In this document: positions 10,136 through 21,176 of the stretch, one piece after another
Position numbering within the stretch: the first letter of the stretch is position 1
How the letters are laid out: the number at the start of each line of letters is the position of its first letter
Assembly: GCA_030374765.1 (NCBI GenBank)
Contig: JARGXX010000071.1
Coordinates: 1,922,001 to 1,986,000 of the forward strand
Source of the DNA: Agarophyton chilense
Lineage: Eukaryota > Rhodophyta > Florideophyceae > Gracilariales > Gracilariaceae
Direction of reading: 5' to 3'
DNA: 64,000 bases
Position numbers and translations under genes: made by a program
Notes under the pieces: model-generated
Told to the model about the DNA's origin: nothing
What the model saw: only the letters and a program-made list of their open reading frames with translations
Databases searched by the model: none

Positions 10136-12148
10136 CCCCACCGAATTCGGTGCAGCTGCCTCGAAGGGGACCGGTTGTTCCCCGTTCGCGGGTACAAGTT
10201 CTGTATCCCTGTCAGCAAGGTGAGCTCGGAGTATCCTTTGTTCCTCATAGGACCTACTCGGGACTCGAGCTTTCTCCTCAGGGGTCAGAGCCTCGTACTG
10301 AGCGATAATTCGTGAACCCTCCCGCAGGGGAAATGTGCAGTCTGGTGCTTTGTGACCACGGAGGTAACACAAATAGCAAATCAGCTCTGCCGGGTTCGGT
10401 TGTGGACGTGAATCCACGCGACGTGGTGCTGTATCCCTCCATCCGGGGCGAGAGAACCGAGCAGCGGTATTCGCAAAAGGTAGCGATGTGGCTGGCACCC
10501 TCCGTCCGTGGGTATAGAGCACAGGGTCTTCATCCGTAGTCCGAGCGGATGTCGACGGCAACTCAGACGTACCCATAGATTCGGGGTTACTTCCCATGAA
10601 GTGAAGGTTATCATTGACCCCCACAGGGGCAGGGCCTCCTGCGAGTGACAAAGACGAGTTACCTCCATCGGCGAGGAGTGCACGTGTCGGCCGACTCTTT
10701 CGGTTCTGCCGGGCACGGAGAGTATTCCCCTCAGCCTGGGCGTACTGAACCAGTTCCAAGTAGGTCAGCTTGCGCTTCCCTTCCCGATGTCGGGCAACCA
10801 ATGCCCTTATCGAGGGGTCCAAACCATCCACAAACATGGAGCATCTCTCGTAGGCGGGGAATACATTCCCGCATCGGTGAAACGCTTTATTCAAGCGAGT
10901 TGAATACACCTTTTCGGTTTCCATCGGCTTCTGCCGCGTATCCCTTAATGCAAGGATTGCTTCCTGAATCCCATTTCCAGTAGCGTATGACCTCAAGAGG
11001 TACTGCACCGCTTCGGGCCAGCACGTGACTCCCCCTTCCGAGGCTCGGGATGATCCACGGACGGAGTTGAACTGGTCTTCAGCCATCCCCTTTAAGAAAT
11101 AGGGTAATGCCAGATACGCTTGCGCTTCACTCATACCGAGGATGTCAGCCTCCTGGACGAACCTCGCAAGGAAATCGAGCACCAGAATTGGGTCTGTTCC
11201 TGTGAACTCCCTCTTCTGTAGGGTGATGCTCAGCCTTTTGATGTAGTCCTTGACCTTACCCGTTCCGCGGGATGTTCGATCTCCCGAAGGGTTATCCAAC
11301 CGGTAATAGCGGTACGATAGCAGCTTCCGATAGAGAGGATTCGTCGGCTTCAGCTCCCTTAATCCAAGGTGTTTCCTACCCTTCTTGCGGGTACGGATTG
11401 CCCCTTGAGTGGTGTAAGTAGCCTTCGACCGAGTCGCCCGGGATGACCGGCGTTCATCTTCACTATCCGAAGATTCGGAGGACGAACTCGATGGCGAGCG
11501 ATTGGGATCGGAATCCGATAAATCCTCTTGGAGGTGAACCCTCTTCTTGGACTTGGGGCGGTCCCGTTTAGCGGAGCGGTGTTATTCGTCTTCCGAAACG
11601 TCGGGTTTATCCTTCGAGGCTTCTGCGTCTCCGTCCATACGGATAATGGCCTCGAGGGTGTCCAGCCGAGCTCGGAAGCGTTCCGCTTGCACGCGATGTT
11701 CCTCCACGTGGCTCCGGTACTCCTGGATAAAGACCCCAGGGGTACCAAAGCTTTCCAAAAGGGAGTTCACATCCCTCCTCAGGGTACGAAGGTCATCGGC
11801 GACTCCCCGCACCGGGGCGTCCTCCACCTTGAGGCGGAGGGTAGTAACCTCCTGAAGGAGCTCGACGTGAGCAGCGTTGGCGATATCGATTCGAGTCTCC
11901 AGGCGCTGTAATTCAGGGTCGGCCCGACTTCGGGGTGCTGCTGAGGGGGTCTCCAGCACTGGAGCTGGGCCCACAGCCACGACCTCTCGAGGACCTGAAA
12001 CCACTGAGGGTGCTCTCCGAGTGTCCGGATCGATACCGGAATCGTTCCGACCTTCGGGAATTGAGCTCCTCGACCTAGGCGGGGCCGGGGGCACTGAATC
12101 CGCTTGACGGTTCGATCCAGTCCTGGAACCACGGGTAGGCGGCGACAT
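10118..12148 (-). pseudogene. E1 gag, one in-frame stop
   Basis: One frame of 676 codons from ATG at 12148, broken only by TAA at 11582-11584. The N-terminal third is Pro/Ser rich, followed by a helical coiled-coil-like stretch. Then comes a basic and Ser/Asp/Glu-rich region (about 11440-11560). The capsid-like region has FTGTDPILVLDFL and a zinc knuckle CYLCYLRGHKAPDC (C-x2-C-x4-H-x4-C). The architecture matches E2 gag at 46823-49033, including the FTGTDPI motif, supporting one continuous original protein. Confidence 0.85.
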
Positions 12149-12375
12149 GCTGCAGACACGACACCGACGATTCGGGGTAACGACGAAATTCGATCATGAG
12201 ATTCCGGGAGAAAGGATGACGTAACACAAAACAAAAATAAAAACCAATTCCACCCCTTCCAAAAGGGACCACTACAACAAATCTTCACGACGGTGCTTCC
12301 TCTTCCAAGAGATATTCCAACACGTGGATGACCAACCCAAAAGTCCGAGAACGGATTCTAAGTCGGGAGACCACT
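12149..12375 (-). other. E1 leader and primer-binding site
   Basis: Two bases after the 5' LTR the minus strand reads TGGTCTCCCGACTTAGA (12373-12357), starting with TGG as expected for pairing to a tRNA CCA end. E2 has the same site with one change (46679-46695). I could not assign the tRNA. Confidence 0.7.
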
Positions 12376-13289
12376 TGTGGAGCAAAACCCGGCGACGGGA
12401 AGTGCTCTCAAGGTGTTCGAAGCCTTGCTCCCTGGGGGAGGCAGACTCAGAGACAGAGCCCTCCGTTCCACCCGTAGTGTGGCGTGTAACTCCCACGGGG
12501 GATTCCGGCAGTACCGACGGAGGTGAGGGGTAGAAACCGTTGGATCGGGAATGGGTATGGGTATCCCAAAGAATGGGGGAAAATCCGGCGAAGAGGAAAA
12601 ACGGGGCGAGGGTCGGGCACTAACAGGCACTGGACCCGAGAACCAGAAAAGGGGCAAAACAACAAAAGAAACCCAATACAGGGGCGAAAACCTGTCCTCG
12701 AAAGGAAACACAAAAAGCACGCAACAAGTAAGCAGAACCCCACGGGGTATCGTGCACGCAGGTCGTCTGAGCGGTCCCAAGGGGGTGGTTGCACGGAACC
12801 CAAACGCGGGCACTCTCCAAGTGGAGTCGTGTCCCTACGCAGGCGTTGCTAACCAGAGCCCGTTCCGGGTTGTAAGGCCGAAACGATGGCGACGAAGAAC
12901 CTCTAAAGGTATCGAAGACCAACCTTGGGGTCCATTTACTTTGAGCTTCGGACTGTCAGATCTCATCTCCCTAACTAGGACCCACTAACTAAACTCTACA
13001 GTAGTGCCCACCTGCTCAGGGCCATACACGTGGAGATCCAACTGTCAGGGCCCAAAAGTCCAACGTTCTACAAATATCCGAAATTCGGTGCCAAAATTAA
13101 GCCACGTGTATCACGGGGCCAATCCAACCATGGGCCATCCGAATCTTCCCTTCATAGGCGAACTCTAACCAGAAAACAGTGCCACCTCAGCACACCTTAG
13201 AGGGGATCATAGTCATAGCCCTCGGAGGGTTCAACCCTCATTCTATGAGTTGCATCTTCAAGTATCCCCTAACTGGGCTTTGCTCTACA
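12376..13289 (-). repeat. E1 5' LTR
   Basis: 914 bp, partner of 1555-2468. Followed by CACTC at 13290-13294, the right copy of the target-site duplication. Confidence 0.92.
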
Positions 13290-13294
13290 CACTC

Positions 13295-13557
13295 TTCACT
13301 TGCCTCTTAGACTTGTGAGAAATCCAAGAGATGGGATGATAAATTGCGTTACTCTTCATCTCTCCTACCAAAAGGCTAGTAAGCACTCCTAACTGACCAA
13401 CATCATCTATCCTTGACGCATCAGAAAATACAAGAACAGAAAGTTCTCGCTCCAATTTGTCCGTTGGTCTTGGATATGAAATTGTGGTGCCAAGCTTCTT
13501 GAGCTTTCTGAGGATGTTAACCTGCTCAACCAAATGACACACTTTAGTTTCCGGTGC
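13295..13557 (-). pseudogene. C1 RNase H, N-terminal piece
   Basis: Encodes the start of the copia RNase H: KAPETKVCHL, then LVFSDASRIDDVGQLG, containing the first catalytic Asp of the domain, and WISHKSKRQVKSV. It continues upstream (higher coordinates) into the RT piece at 14427 once the solo LTR is removed, and downstream into 1549-1146 once E1 is removed. Frame is conserved at both junctions. Confidence 0.85.
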
Positions 13558-13562
13558 CTTTT

Positions 13563-14426
13563 TGTAGGACAATGCCCCCAAGGGGGAAAACCTACGAAGA
13601 CGTCCGGATCTTCCTCTCACGAGGTAACCGGCGCGGTAGAGCCCTCCCAGGGATCGGCGCGCAATGCCGGGTGTAAGCCGGAGCCGAACCGTCACGACGG
13701 GCGCAGGGAGGCTGAAAGAAGCCGAGAATATCCGCCGAAGCGGTGCTTGCGTATCCTCTGAGGAGGAAAAACCCACGAGAGTGGCGAGCACGACAGGTGT
13801 CAGTGCGGGCCGCAAGAGCGGGAATTGCCCAATGAAGGGGAGGAAAAGGGAAGGAAAATGGGAACGGAGGCAAGAGGGCGTGGTTGACCACGAGTCGCAA
13901 GAGAGGACTCGGGAATAGCCGGCACTGCCGGGTGTAGCAAACCGTATACACGGGCGGAACCACGAAAGTGGGAATAGATACCCAACACACGAAGGCTGCT
14001 TGAACGTCCAAGGGGGTTGGGAAGCCGTGCACCACGGGAAATCCCTCCGTAAGGAGTTGTATATCCGCGCAGGCGGTTCGACCCAGAGCCAAGATCTGGA
14101 AGACCAAGATCACCCTTGTTGGGCAGACTTTACTGGACCGGCGGCCACGAGGCCGGCGGCCTAAGTACTGTAGTCACCGTAGAATAGAATAAATAAAGTC
14201 TATCCTAAATAGCTAAATGTCCGTCTAACAAAGGGGCCAATCTGGCGGCCACGTGTCGCGCGGGCGCTGCGGCCACGTGTATGGCACCCGGTCCCGCCGG
14301 TGCATCACCGGCGTTCCGGCCATCGCCGTGAAAACGGATTACTCCTACTCATAACGAGGTTGCCCGCCGGAGGCTCCGTAAAAAACTTAAGTCCCCAAAA
14401 ACCTCCCTGGAGGACGTTGCTCTTCA
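13563..14426 (+). mobile_element. Solo LTR S1 in copia C1
   Basis: 864 bp beginning TGTAGGACAATG and ending GCTCTTCA, flanked by the 5-bp duplication CTTTT (13558-13562 and 14427-14431). No coding content. TG/CA ends, 5-bp TSD and length indicate a solo LTR left by recombination between the LTRs of a gypsy-type element. It differs from the E1 LTR family apart from general resemblance at the ends. Orientation not established. Confidence 0.85.
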
Positions 14427-17400
14427 CTTTTGCTAGAGATAGCTAGAGTAGAATGAACAAAACGGAGAGGCAGCTGTTCTTATCCATCCAAGCGAGCTGT
14501 TGATAGACGAAAATGCTGACTTCTCTATCTTATTCCCCGGCTCTTCATGCTTCTTTCGGCGGTGTCTAGAGAGGGGATATTCGGTAACACCATCAAGCTT
14601 ATCATTTTCATCAGTTTCTATGGTAAAGTCACTGTTCTGGGTTGTATTAATACCAAAGAAGCGAAGTTTTCCAGGTCCATGGTTAACATCACCAAACTTA
14701 AACTTTTTGTTGAACTTGTCTAGAAAAACCATAGCCCGGTCACCTACACCTGCTGCCTTCAAGTCGTCGACAATCTTCGCGACGATTAGCACAAGCTTTC
14801 CATTCTCCTTTTGGAAAAATAGCTGGGGAACATGCGTGGATTGCGTGAGTCCAATATCACACATTACTTGGTCAGACTGATTTTGCCACTTGGCGTTAGC
14901 ATTAACCAAGCCATACGCCGCAGTTAAGAGAAGCCAAAGGTGAGAAGCCTTCATCTCACTCTCTCTCGGTGGTCTGACGTACACGTCACGCTGAGCTGTT
15001 CCAGTCTGTAGAAATGCTGCCTTGACGTCAGCCTTGTACAGGGTCCACCCAAAGAGAGAAGATATGGACTCGAGGATCCGTAGTCCTGTAGGAGGGCATG
15101 TGCTGCAGTCTTTGCTTAGAGAGTCCTTTAAATCGTCTTCATTACCATGAGGTGCTATGCGAGCTTTAAGCTTCAATGAACCATCATCATTCTTTTTCAA
15201 CTTGTACAGTGTATGACTGTTTATAATATTAGACGCAGATGGAACCTTACTCTTAGGAAGAGGTCGCACAGTCTTCAGGAATGTCTCCTCCTCCGTTCTG
15301 TAAGCATTGACAAGAGGAAACTGATCAAATCCTTGTGCCTGGTGAATGAGAAATGGTTTGTTACCAAAGTGGTCTAGCATCGATGATAGCACAGAGCTTT
15401 CAATACTAGTAACCTCCAAACCCTTTGAAACTTTACCAGCGTTTGCAGGAAGTGCACTTGCAAATTTCCAATGTTCTTTTGTCATATCTAGACATTCTGT
15501 GTCACCATCATCATAGTGGATCTCTCGGTGTCCGTCGTCTGCTGTAGAGTGCACGATACCATTGTAGAACTGACCTTCCAGTGGCCAAAAAACAGAGATT
15601 CTGCCACCAAGTGCAGGTTCTGACTTGGAGGTCTCGGTTGAAAAATCATCGTCAGCAGGTTCTTCAACCTCATAAGAGGATTCTACAGCGCCATTTACAT
15701 CATGATCCATGACACCATAATATTTTTCGTGAAGGAGCTCATCTAATTCGTCAATACCATCTTGCACATATTGCGCAAGGCTCTTATTTGGTATGGCAGG
15801 GCGAATGTCTTCGACAGCGACAGACAATTGGCGTCCTGCCTTTCCAGGAACAGTGACAGAGCGGGCATCGTAATTGATAGATAGGATTGGTTTAGCAACT
15901 GACCATTTGCCCCTCTTTTCGTGCTCTTTCTTCTGGAAGATCTCAACAAGGTCACCAACAGAAATAGGTAACTCTTGAACTGCTTTTGATCGCAGAATAA
16001 GAGCTAACTTACGGCGAGCTTGCATCCTTTCACGGGCTTCTAAAACATCATCAGGTACAGTACAATCCTGGGGTCTAGAAGCAACGGGGTTGGTGAAACC
16101 TTTTGTTAATTCGAAAGCAGACATAGTGTCATTACCATACAAATCATTTGATAGAGAAACTGCCTTGTGTGCAGCAAGCTTAGAGTCAAATTCTGAGCCA
16201 GCAGCTTCCTTCAGTCGCAGAAATATACTGCGAATTATGTTGTGTTTAGACTCGATTGGGTTCTTTGAGTGTCGTCCAGGGGGAGCTGAACGAATCTGAA
16301 TACCCATCTTGTCAGCGTAAGCTTTGAACTCGCCCATTTGGAAGGCCTTATTCGCTTGAATTGAATCAGGATACCAGAACTGACTGACCCAACTGGCCTC
16401 AAATCCAAGTACTGCATCATAAAGCTTGGTAGAAGAAACAATGTATGCCGTTGAATATCTCGAAATGAGATCCATGCAGTGCATGAGGAGAATTTCATCC
16501 AGATTGAAGTGATCCACGCACAAGACTTCGTTGAAACTCTTTGATAAACAGCTGATCGAGACCTTCCTATTAGGCTGCGGTACAGCAGTGCAACGACAAG
16601 CTGTGCACTCTTCCATGGTTCTTGCAACATAGGAGGCTATTGTTTCATTCCAAAGGTTGTTCCTTTCCAAAAGAAGCTTATAATCCGTAAAGCTTGCGTG
16701 TCCACATACATGCTTGTGAACTTTATCGATTACTTTCTTAAGTTCCTTCCATCGCATCTTGTCTAAAGTTACAGCACTTTGACATGACAAAGTTGATGTA
16801 GCCTTTTCCTTTTCGATGAAACTATCCAGTGGTACATAGCTTAAGAACTCGTGGTCAACCATGGAGATATGGTCGACATTTCCATCTATGACAAATGCTA
16901 GAGCATTTCTTTCAAGGTGCTCTATGTTGGCCTTCCTTGTAACATTTCTGCCAATTACCCACTGCGATGAGCCTTCAAGGACTAGATGTGTTATGTTGAC
17001 AGAACGTCCACTGTCAGAATTTGCTGTGAGCACACTGGATCCTAAAATGCGACGAGCTGGACTGGCATGTTTTCCTGTACCATACTGCCAGTGTGTGTGA
17101 CCATTGAGGGCCTTAGGTATTTTATCCAGCTTCCTATTGGTCTGAAGTCCAGCATTTCCAATGAGAAGGTTCATTTCGACCTGTCTAATTGCCGAGTAAG
17201 TTGCTCCGTCATCAACTAACGGTCCAGGTTGAGCAAATGCAGGCAATGATGCTGAAGATCCGGAAACTGTAGCCATGTTAAAAGAAACACTTTTCTTCTT
17301 ACCCTTATCGAAACCGGTAGAAGCATAGGCCGAGGTAGATGAGGATCCGTCACGAGCATTTCGTGAGTTTCCGTTCTGAGGTGCGTCAAACGACTTCACG

Positions 17401-18086
17401 TGTGATGGTAAGGATCCATCAGGTTTATGGTTCCTTCTCCAGTGACCATACTTTCCACACTTGTCACAAGGAAACTTCATTGTAATATTGTTTCCATTGT
17501 AGCGCCCTTTCCCATGACTCGTAGTTCCAGCAGAACTAGCAGTAAGGGCATCCATAGAACCTATTGCAGGTGCAGACTTGTCACACTGCTTGATGACAGA
17601 CGATACAGACTGGTATGTTATTGCACTCAGGAATTCATCATTAGTTGACTGTGCATTTATGTTCTCAGCAGCTGGTGCAGCTGCTGCTAGTACTGATACT
17701 CGCTGTGAGTCATCAATCGAAGAATTAGATAGCAGCATGAGAGCTGTGATACATTCCGGAAGCTTCGTCGTTGTGGAAATGGAGTTGAATTTTGCAACCT
17801 GTGCAGAGAACCTAGACTCAAAGTTCTTCATACTTTCAGTGTTTTCACGACGAGTATTCCAGAGAGCGTTGAAAGCAGGATATGCTTCACTAACAACAGT
17901 CAAGGAATCTCTTTGATAGACATTTCCAACTAACAGTTGTACAGCTCCATCGGCAGTCAACTGCTGGTCCCTAATTCCAGAACAAAGGTTTTTGGCACGT
18001 CCGAACAGTTGAGACTTTAGACAAATAGCTTGAAGAGTAGTAGGAATTTTATTGCTGTTAGAGTCGGGCAGTGCATTGTGGAACAT
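14427..18086 (-). pseudogene. C1 copia gag-protease-integrase-RT polyprotein
   Basis: 1217 codons from ATG at 18086 to TAG at 14433-14435, which replaces one codon (probably CAG) just before the solo-LTR site. In order: copia-type gag; a zinc knuckle CDKCGKYGHWRRNH, whose last ligand is His rather than Cys; a protease motif LVDDGATYSAI; an integrase zinc finger (HKHVCGH with CTACRC); an integrase core with D in CMDLISRY and E in NPIESKH; and RT with KIVDDLKAAG, so IVDD instead of YVDD. An ATG-less open stretch extends the gag frame upstream to about 18164. The stop, together with the nested insertions, makes it inactive. Confidence 0.88.
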
Positions 18087-18196
18087 TTGCCATAAACGAA
18101 CAGCATCGCGAAATTCTTCTTGGTCACCTTTGCCGTCGGTCCAGGGAGGTGATCTTGCATCCCAAAAGAATTAAGGCCTTGACGGCAGGTTTGACT

Positions 18197-18215
18197 GGGG
18201 CGCTGGGCCCATAAC
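18197..18215 (-). other. C1 primer-binding site, half-tRNA initiator Met type
   Basis: Immediately inside the 5' LTR the minus strand reads GTTATGGGCCCAGC. This is complementary to the anticodon arm of eukaryotic initiator tRNA-Met (CTGGGCCCATAAC), the half-tRNA priming used by Drosophila copia. C2 has the same site at 31729-31744. Confidence 0.85.
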
Positions 18216-18512
18216 TAAGAATAGTTGGGCTGTAACCTGAAATCGATACACGTCGATAACACAAACAAGGTGTAGAACAAAGTACACACGAGCGCGAGAG
18301 CGCGTTGTCCCGTGGTTTTACAATCAAGACTCGGATAGACCTTAAGTAGCAAACAACAATACATACAAAGCATAGAGATACAAACTACAGCACCCGAGAG
18401 ACATAAACGGGTGCCATGTAAAATAGTAAGACAAGCAGAAGGTTGCATCATTAAGCAGCCCGACAACAAGAATTACAAAGCCATTCAAATATGACCGGTC
18501 GTCATATTAATA
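18216..18512 (-). repeat. C1 5' LTR
   Basis: 297 bp, partner of 860-1156, six differences by hand alignment. Confidence 0.88.
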
Positions 18513-19857
18513 GCTTGTCCGAACGAAAAGAGTATACCGGACGGATGACGGTTTGAACAACACTGTTGAAAGCCAAGTGCCTACATGGGGTTTCCGCCAA
18601 CCAAAACGTAGATGTCATGGCGGTTCAAATCGACTATTGAATGAGTAGAAACGTTCAACTGCGGTGAAAATGACGTATTAACTGCACGGGTGTAGTATCC
18701 GCTCTAACGAGGAGAGCAGACACCTGCGACAGCGTTCGGACTGCCGATGGGTCGCTTGCGGCGAAGTAAAAGGGGTGATAGAGCTACAACACCAGCGAGC
18801 TGGAAGTAGGGTGTAAGGCCACTACTTGCCAGCGAGGGTGAACAGTGCAACTGTAAAACGTTGAGGGAACGTAGGTACGAGACGGCTCGTGAAGTGGTTG
18901 GGGGCTGACTATCTATTATAACTCGTCCGGGTCTCCGGTTCAGGACTCCTAAGCGAGGAACAGAATAGTCATGATGCCCATGTTGTCTCCCTTACTTGGA
19001 GTCAGCGCTCACCTCTGGTGCACTATATACTGTGTGCCAGGGTGAGTGCCCAAATAAATATATAAATAATACCCAGTGGTCAGCCACTTAGCCAAACCAC
19101 TGTATGGGTATGGTCCCTAGTGGACGTCTAGCTACAAAGGGTAGTAAAACCTGCCACGTGGATCGCCACTACATGCGCCGTTGCAAGCCACTCCACTCGT
19201 GATGCCACGTGTTCCACTAATGTACCCTGCCTCCTGGCATTCTACGCGGTGTGCCGTTTCATATCACAAGTTTGATGACATCACTCACTTATGAGTTCCA
19301 ACTGCAACTTCGCGAAAAATTATCCTATCAGATTCCCGGATATAGTAGAATACTACAACGGGTACATTTGGATGAATTGTTGTACAGCTTTTCGTAATTG
19401 ATTTATTTATTACTTAAGATAGGTTAGACTATAAAGTCAGGCCTGAACCTTGAGACCTCTAGGTACTCGACCTCGATAGCAACCCTTGCCGGGATACATT
19501 AAGCACGCCTAGTCTTCCGCCTTCGTCGTCTGCGTAGATCAGCGAATACTCCATACGGTTCTACTACAGGTTTCTAAGCCTTTCCTCTCCTCTTCACGTT
19601 CCTGACTGTGCCCGGGGGCAGCGAACGCCCATCCTAACTACCGCCGACCGTTACTTTCGTTTGTACATATGGGACACTCACACACGACGCTCAACCGCTC
19701 GGTACAATCCTACTTTTAGTAACTATCTCATATTGGTCTCCACACTTAGAAGGAAGATATGTAACCGACGGGCTTAGAAGTATTAATGGGTTCAACTCTA
19801 GACTCTGAAGCGATTGGAATTTAGCAACTAAACCGCCTCGCGTACAACCGTACGGTC
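18513..19857. other. Gene-free stretch right of C1
   Basis: No coding signal. Contains an AT-rich run at 19051-19075 (AAATAAATATATAAATAAT) and several CCACGTG-type words around 19150-19215. It might be an old LTR or leader, but I found no second copy in the window. Confidence 0.4.
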
Positions 19858-20602
19858 ATGGGTGACAAAGACCCCGCCCTGTGTGCTTCGGCTCCCCCGC
19901 TTGGAGTTACTGAGGCGGCTTTGGCTGGCTACCGGAGCCCTCGAGGCTCGGCGCAAGCCCGCGCCAATCAGCTCCAGAACCCTAAAGATCTAATCCATAC
20001 GGACTCTTCTCACACCCCCGCCCCAAAATCTGGAATGAATTTGACGTCCACTGCGAGCGCTGCGGGTCGTCCCCCTGTGAAAGACTCGCTTGTGCAGCAA
20101 ATTACGATAGGGAAACGCTCCGCCCGCACGCTACAGGAGGAGCTCGAGCCCATATGTTCTCGCGCAACTCTGCACAGAAATTCGTGTTCGTGTACTCATG
20201 GCGGTTGAGGGGTACCTAAACGAACGGATTCTTGGTCTTTTACGGAAGGATCTCTCGCCGCTAATCAGACCTATGGTTCAAGTGTTTCTCTCTAAATACC
20301 AGCCTGGAGATATCGACCGGGATGCCCAGGGTGGCCACGTGGCTGCCTTACTGGCTACCATCGAGCAGCCACCCCTTTCCAAATTCATACCAAACCGAAC
20401 GAATATGGCCCACAAACGCGCCGATAGGGACCTAACGGATACGAGGGACCCGCAGATGGTCCGTCCGGCATTATACCTTCCAGCATTCCAATTTTTTCGA
20501 GATGTCTTCCTGGCTCAACTCCCTTCCACTTTCGGAAAAGACGTCGATTTGGGCCCAAACGTCAATTATTTTCCGACCGACTCCACCGACGTCAGTTCCT
20601 AA
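19858..20602 (+). CDS. Unrecognised ORF pair, frames offset by one
   Basis: An ORF of 116 codons (19858-20208, from ATG) overlaps a second of 134 codons (20198-20602, ATG at 20198) in another frame. The first is Ala/Ser/Pro rich with QEELEPICSRA near its end. The second has a helical look (YLNERILGLLRKDLSPLIRP, VAALLATIEQPP). The pair may be one gene with a frameshift near 20200 or a gag-like relic of a lost element; no motif decides. A coding-looking ORF on the opposite strand converges on it (20658-20924). Confidence 0.35.
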
Positions 20603-20657
20603 TTGCTCTAAGTCTCCGTTTCTTTCATCGTTCAGAGCGCTACTGCCCTTACTCCCC

Positions 20658-20924
20658 TCATGGCCATTTTATTGGAAATACTGGTACCACAAAAGCAGGA
20701 CGCAATATTGGTTTTGGTACAACTGGTCTCGGTTGAACTGGCCGCGCTTCTGTAGTCCTTAATATTTGGGTCGCGATAGCATGAAGATATCCAATGACGC
20801 TGCGTCCGTCTACACCAAAGATCATTGGTAGGCGAGGGAAGGTCCTTTCTTGTAATACATCCCAATACTCCTGCTTCTTTCCAACAATCTTCCCACGAAA
20901 GGCAAGAAAGTGCTTGAGTTTTTT
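20658..20924 (-). CDS. Short unrecognised ORF, Val/Pro-rich C-terminus
   Basis: Open for 88 codons from just after a TAG at 20925-20927 to TGA at 20658-20660, with an internal ATG leaving 55 codons. It reads naturally as protein: FLAFRGKIVGKKQEYWDVL, then MIFGVDGRSVIGYLHAI, then a Pro/Val-rich tail (RPVQPRPVVPKPILRPAFV). The preceding TAG could be the AG of a splice acceptor, which would make this a terminal exon. Family not recognised. Confidence 0.35.
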   Translation of the reverse strand, partial: KKLKHFLAFRGKIVGKKQEYWDVLQERTFPRLPMIFGVDGRSVIGYLHAIATQILRTTEARPVQPRPVVPKPILRPAFVVPVFPIKWP

Positions 20925-21176
20925 CTACTTTATAGCAAGACGCCGCCTCTCAACTATAGTTTCAGAAACCGCATTCCAATTCGCTTTGTGCGAATGATGA
21001 AATTTGACGACCACCGACCAACGCTGAGAATTGATAGTAGGTCATACTACCACGTTACTTGCCAGACACTTCTGTTTGTGCCGTGGATATCGAAAGCGTG
21101 CTGTGAGAAGACTATAATCGCACTTTGATCGCTTTGTTACATACCTGAGGTAGTGAAATGAGAACAAGAATCCTGT

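Larger units (their letters stand above)
1555..13289 (-). mobile_element. Ty3/gypsy chromovirus E1, complete with TSD
   Basis: Two 914-bp LTRs (1555-2468 and 12376-13289, about 3% different by hand count) enclose, on the minus strand, gag, protease, reverse transcriptase, RNase H, integrase with GPY module and a chromodomain. A further ORF on the plus strand lies between the chromodomain and the 3' LTR. LTR ends are TGTGGAGCAAA and TTTGCTCTACA (GTTGCTCTACA in the left copy). The 5-bp duplication CACTC (1550-1554 and 13290-13294) proves a simple integration into the copia RNase H. Primer site at 12357-12373, purine tract at 2469-2487. gag has one in-frame stop and pol two one-base frameshifts, so E1 is probably not autonomous now. 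Confidence 0.93.
860..18512 (-). mobile_element. Ty1/copia retrotransposon C1, nested host of two later insertions
   Basis: Bounded by 297-bp direct repeats at 860-1156 and 18216-18512 that differ at six positions by my hand alignment. The element reads on the minus strand: 5' LTR, an initiator-Met half-tRNA type primer site, gag, protease, integrase, reverse transcriptase, RNase H, purine tract, 3' LTR. The interior is 17 kb only because a gypsy element (1555-13289) and a solo LTR (13563-14426) lie inside it. Subtracting those insertions and one copy of each target duplication leaves about 5 kb, normal for copia. The LTR ends are TATTAAT and ATTCTTA on the minus strand, not the usual TG and CA. 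Flanking 5-mers GTTTG and GCTTG match at four of five positions. Confidence 0.9.

Noticed and set aside
13285..14113. ORFs of 84-176 codons across the solo LTR S1
   Set aside because: S1 is bounded by a TSD and TG/CA ends; the frames start or end arbitrarily inside it.
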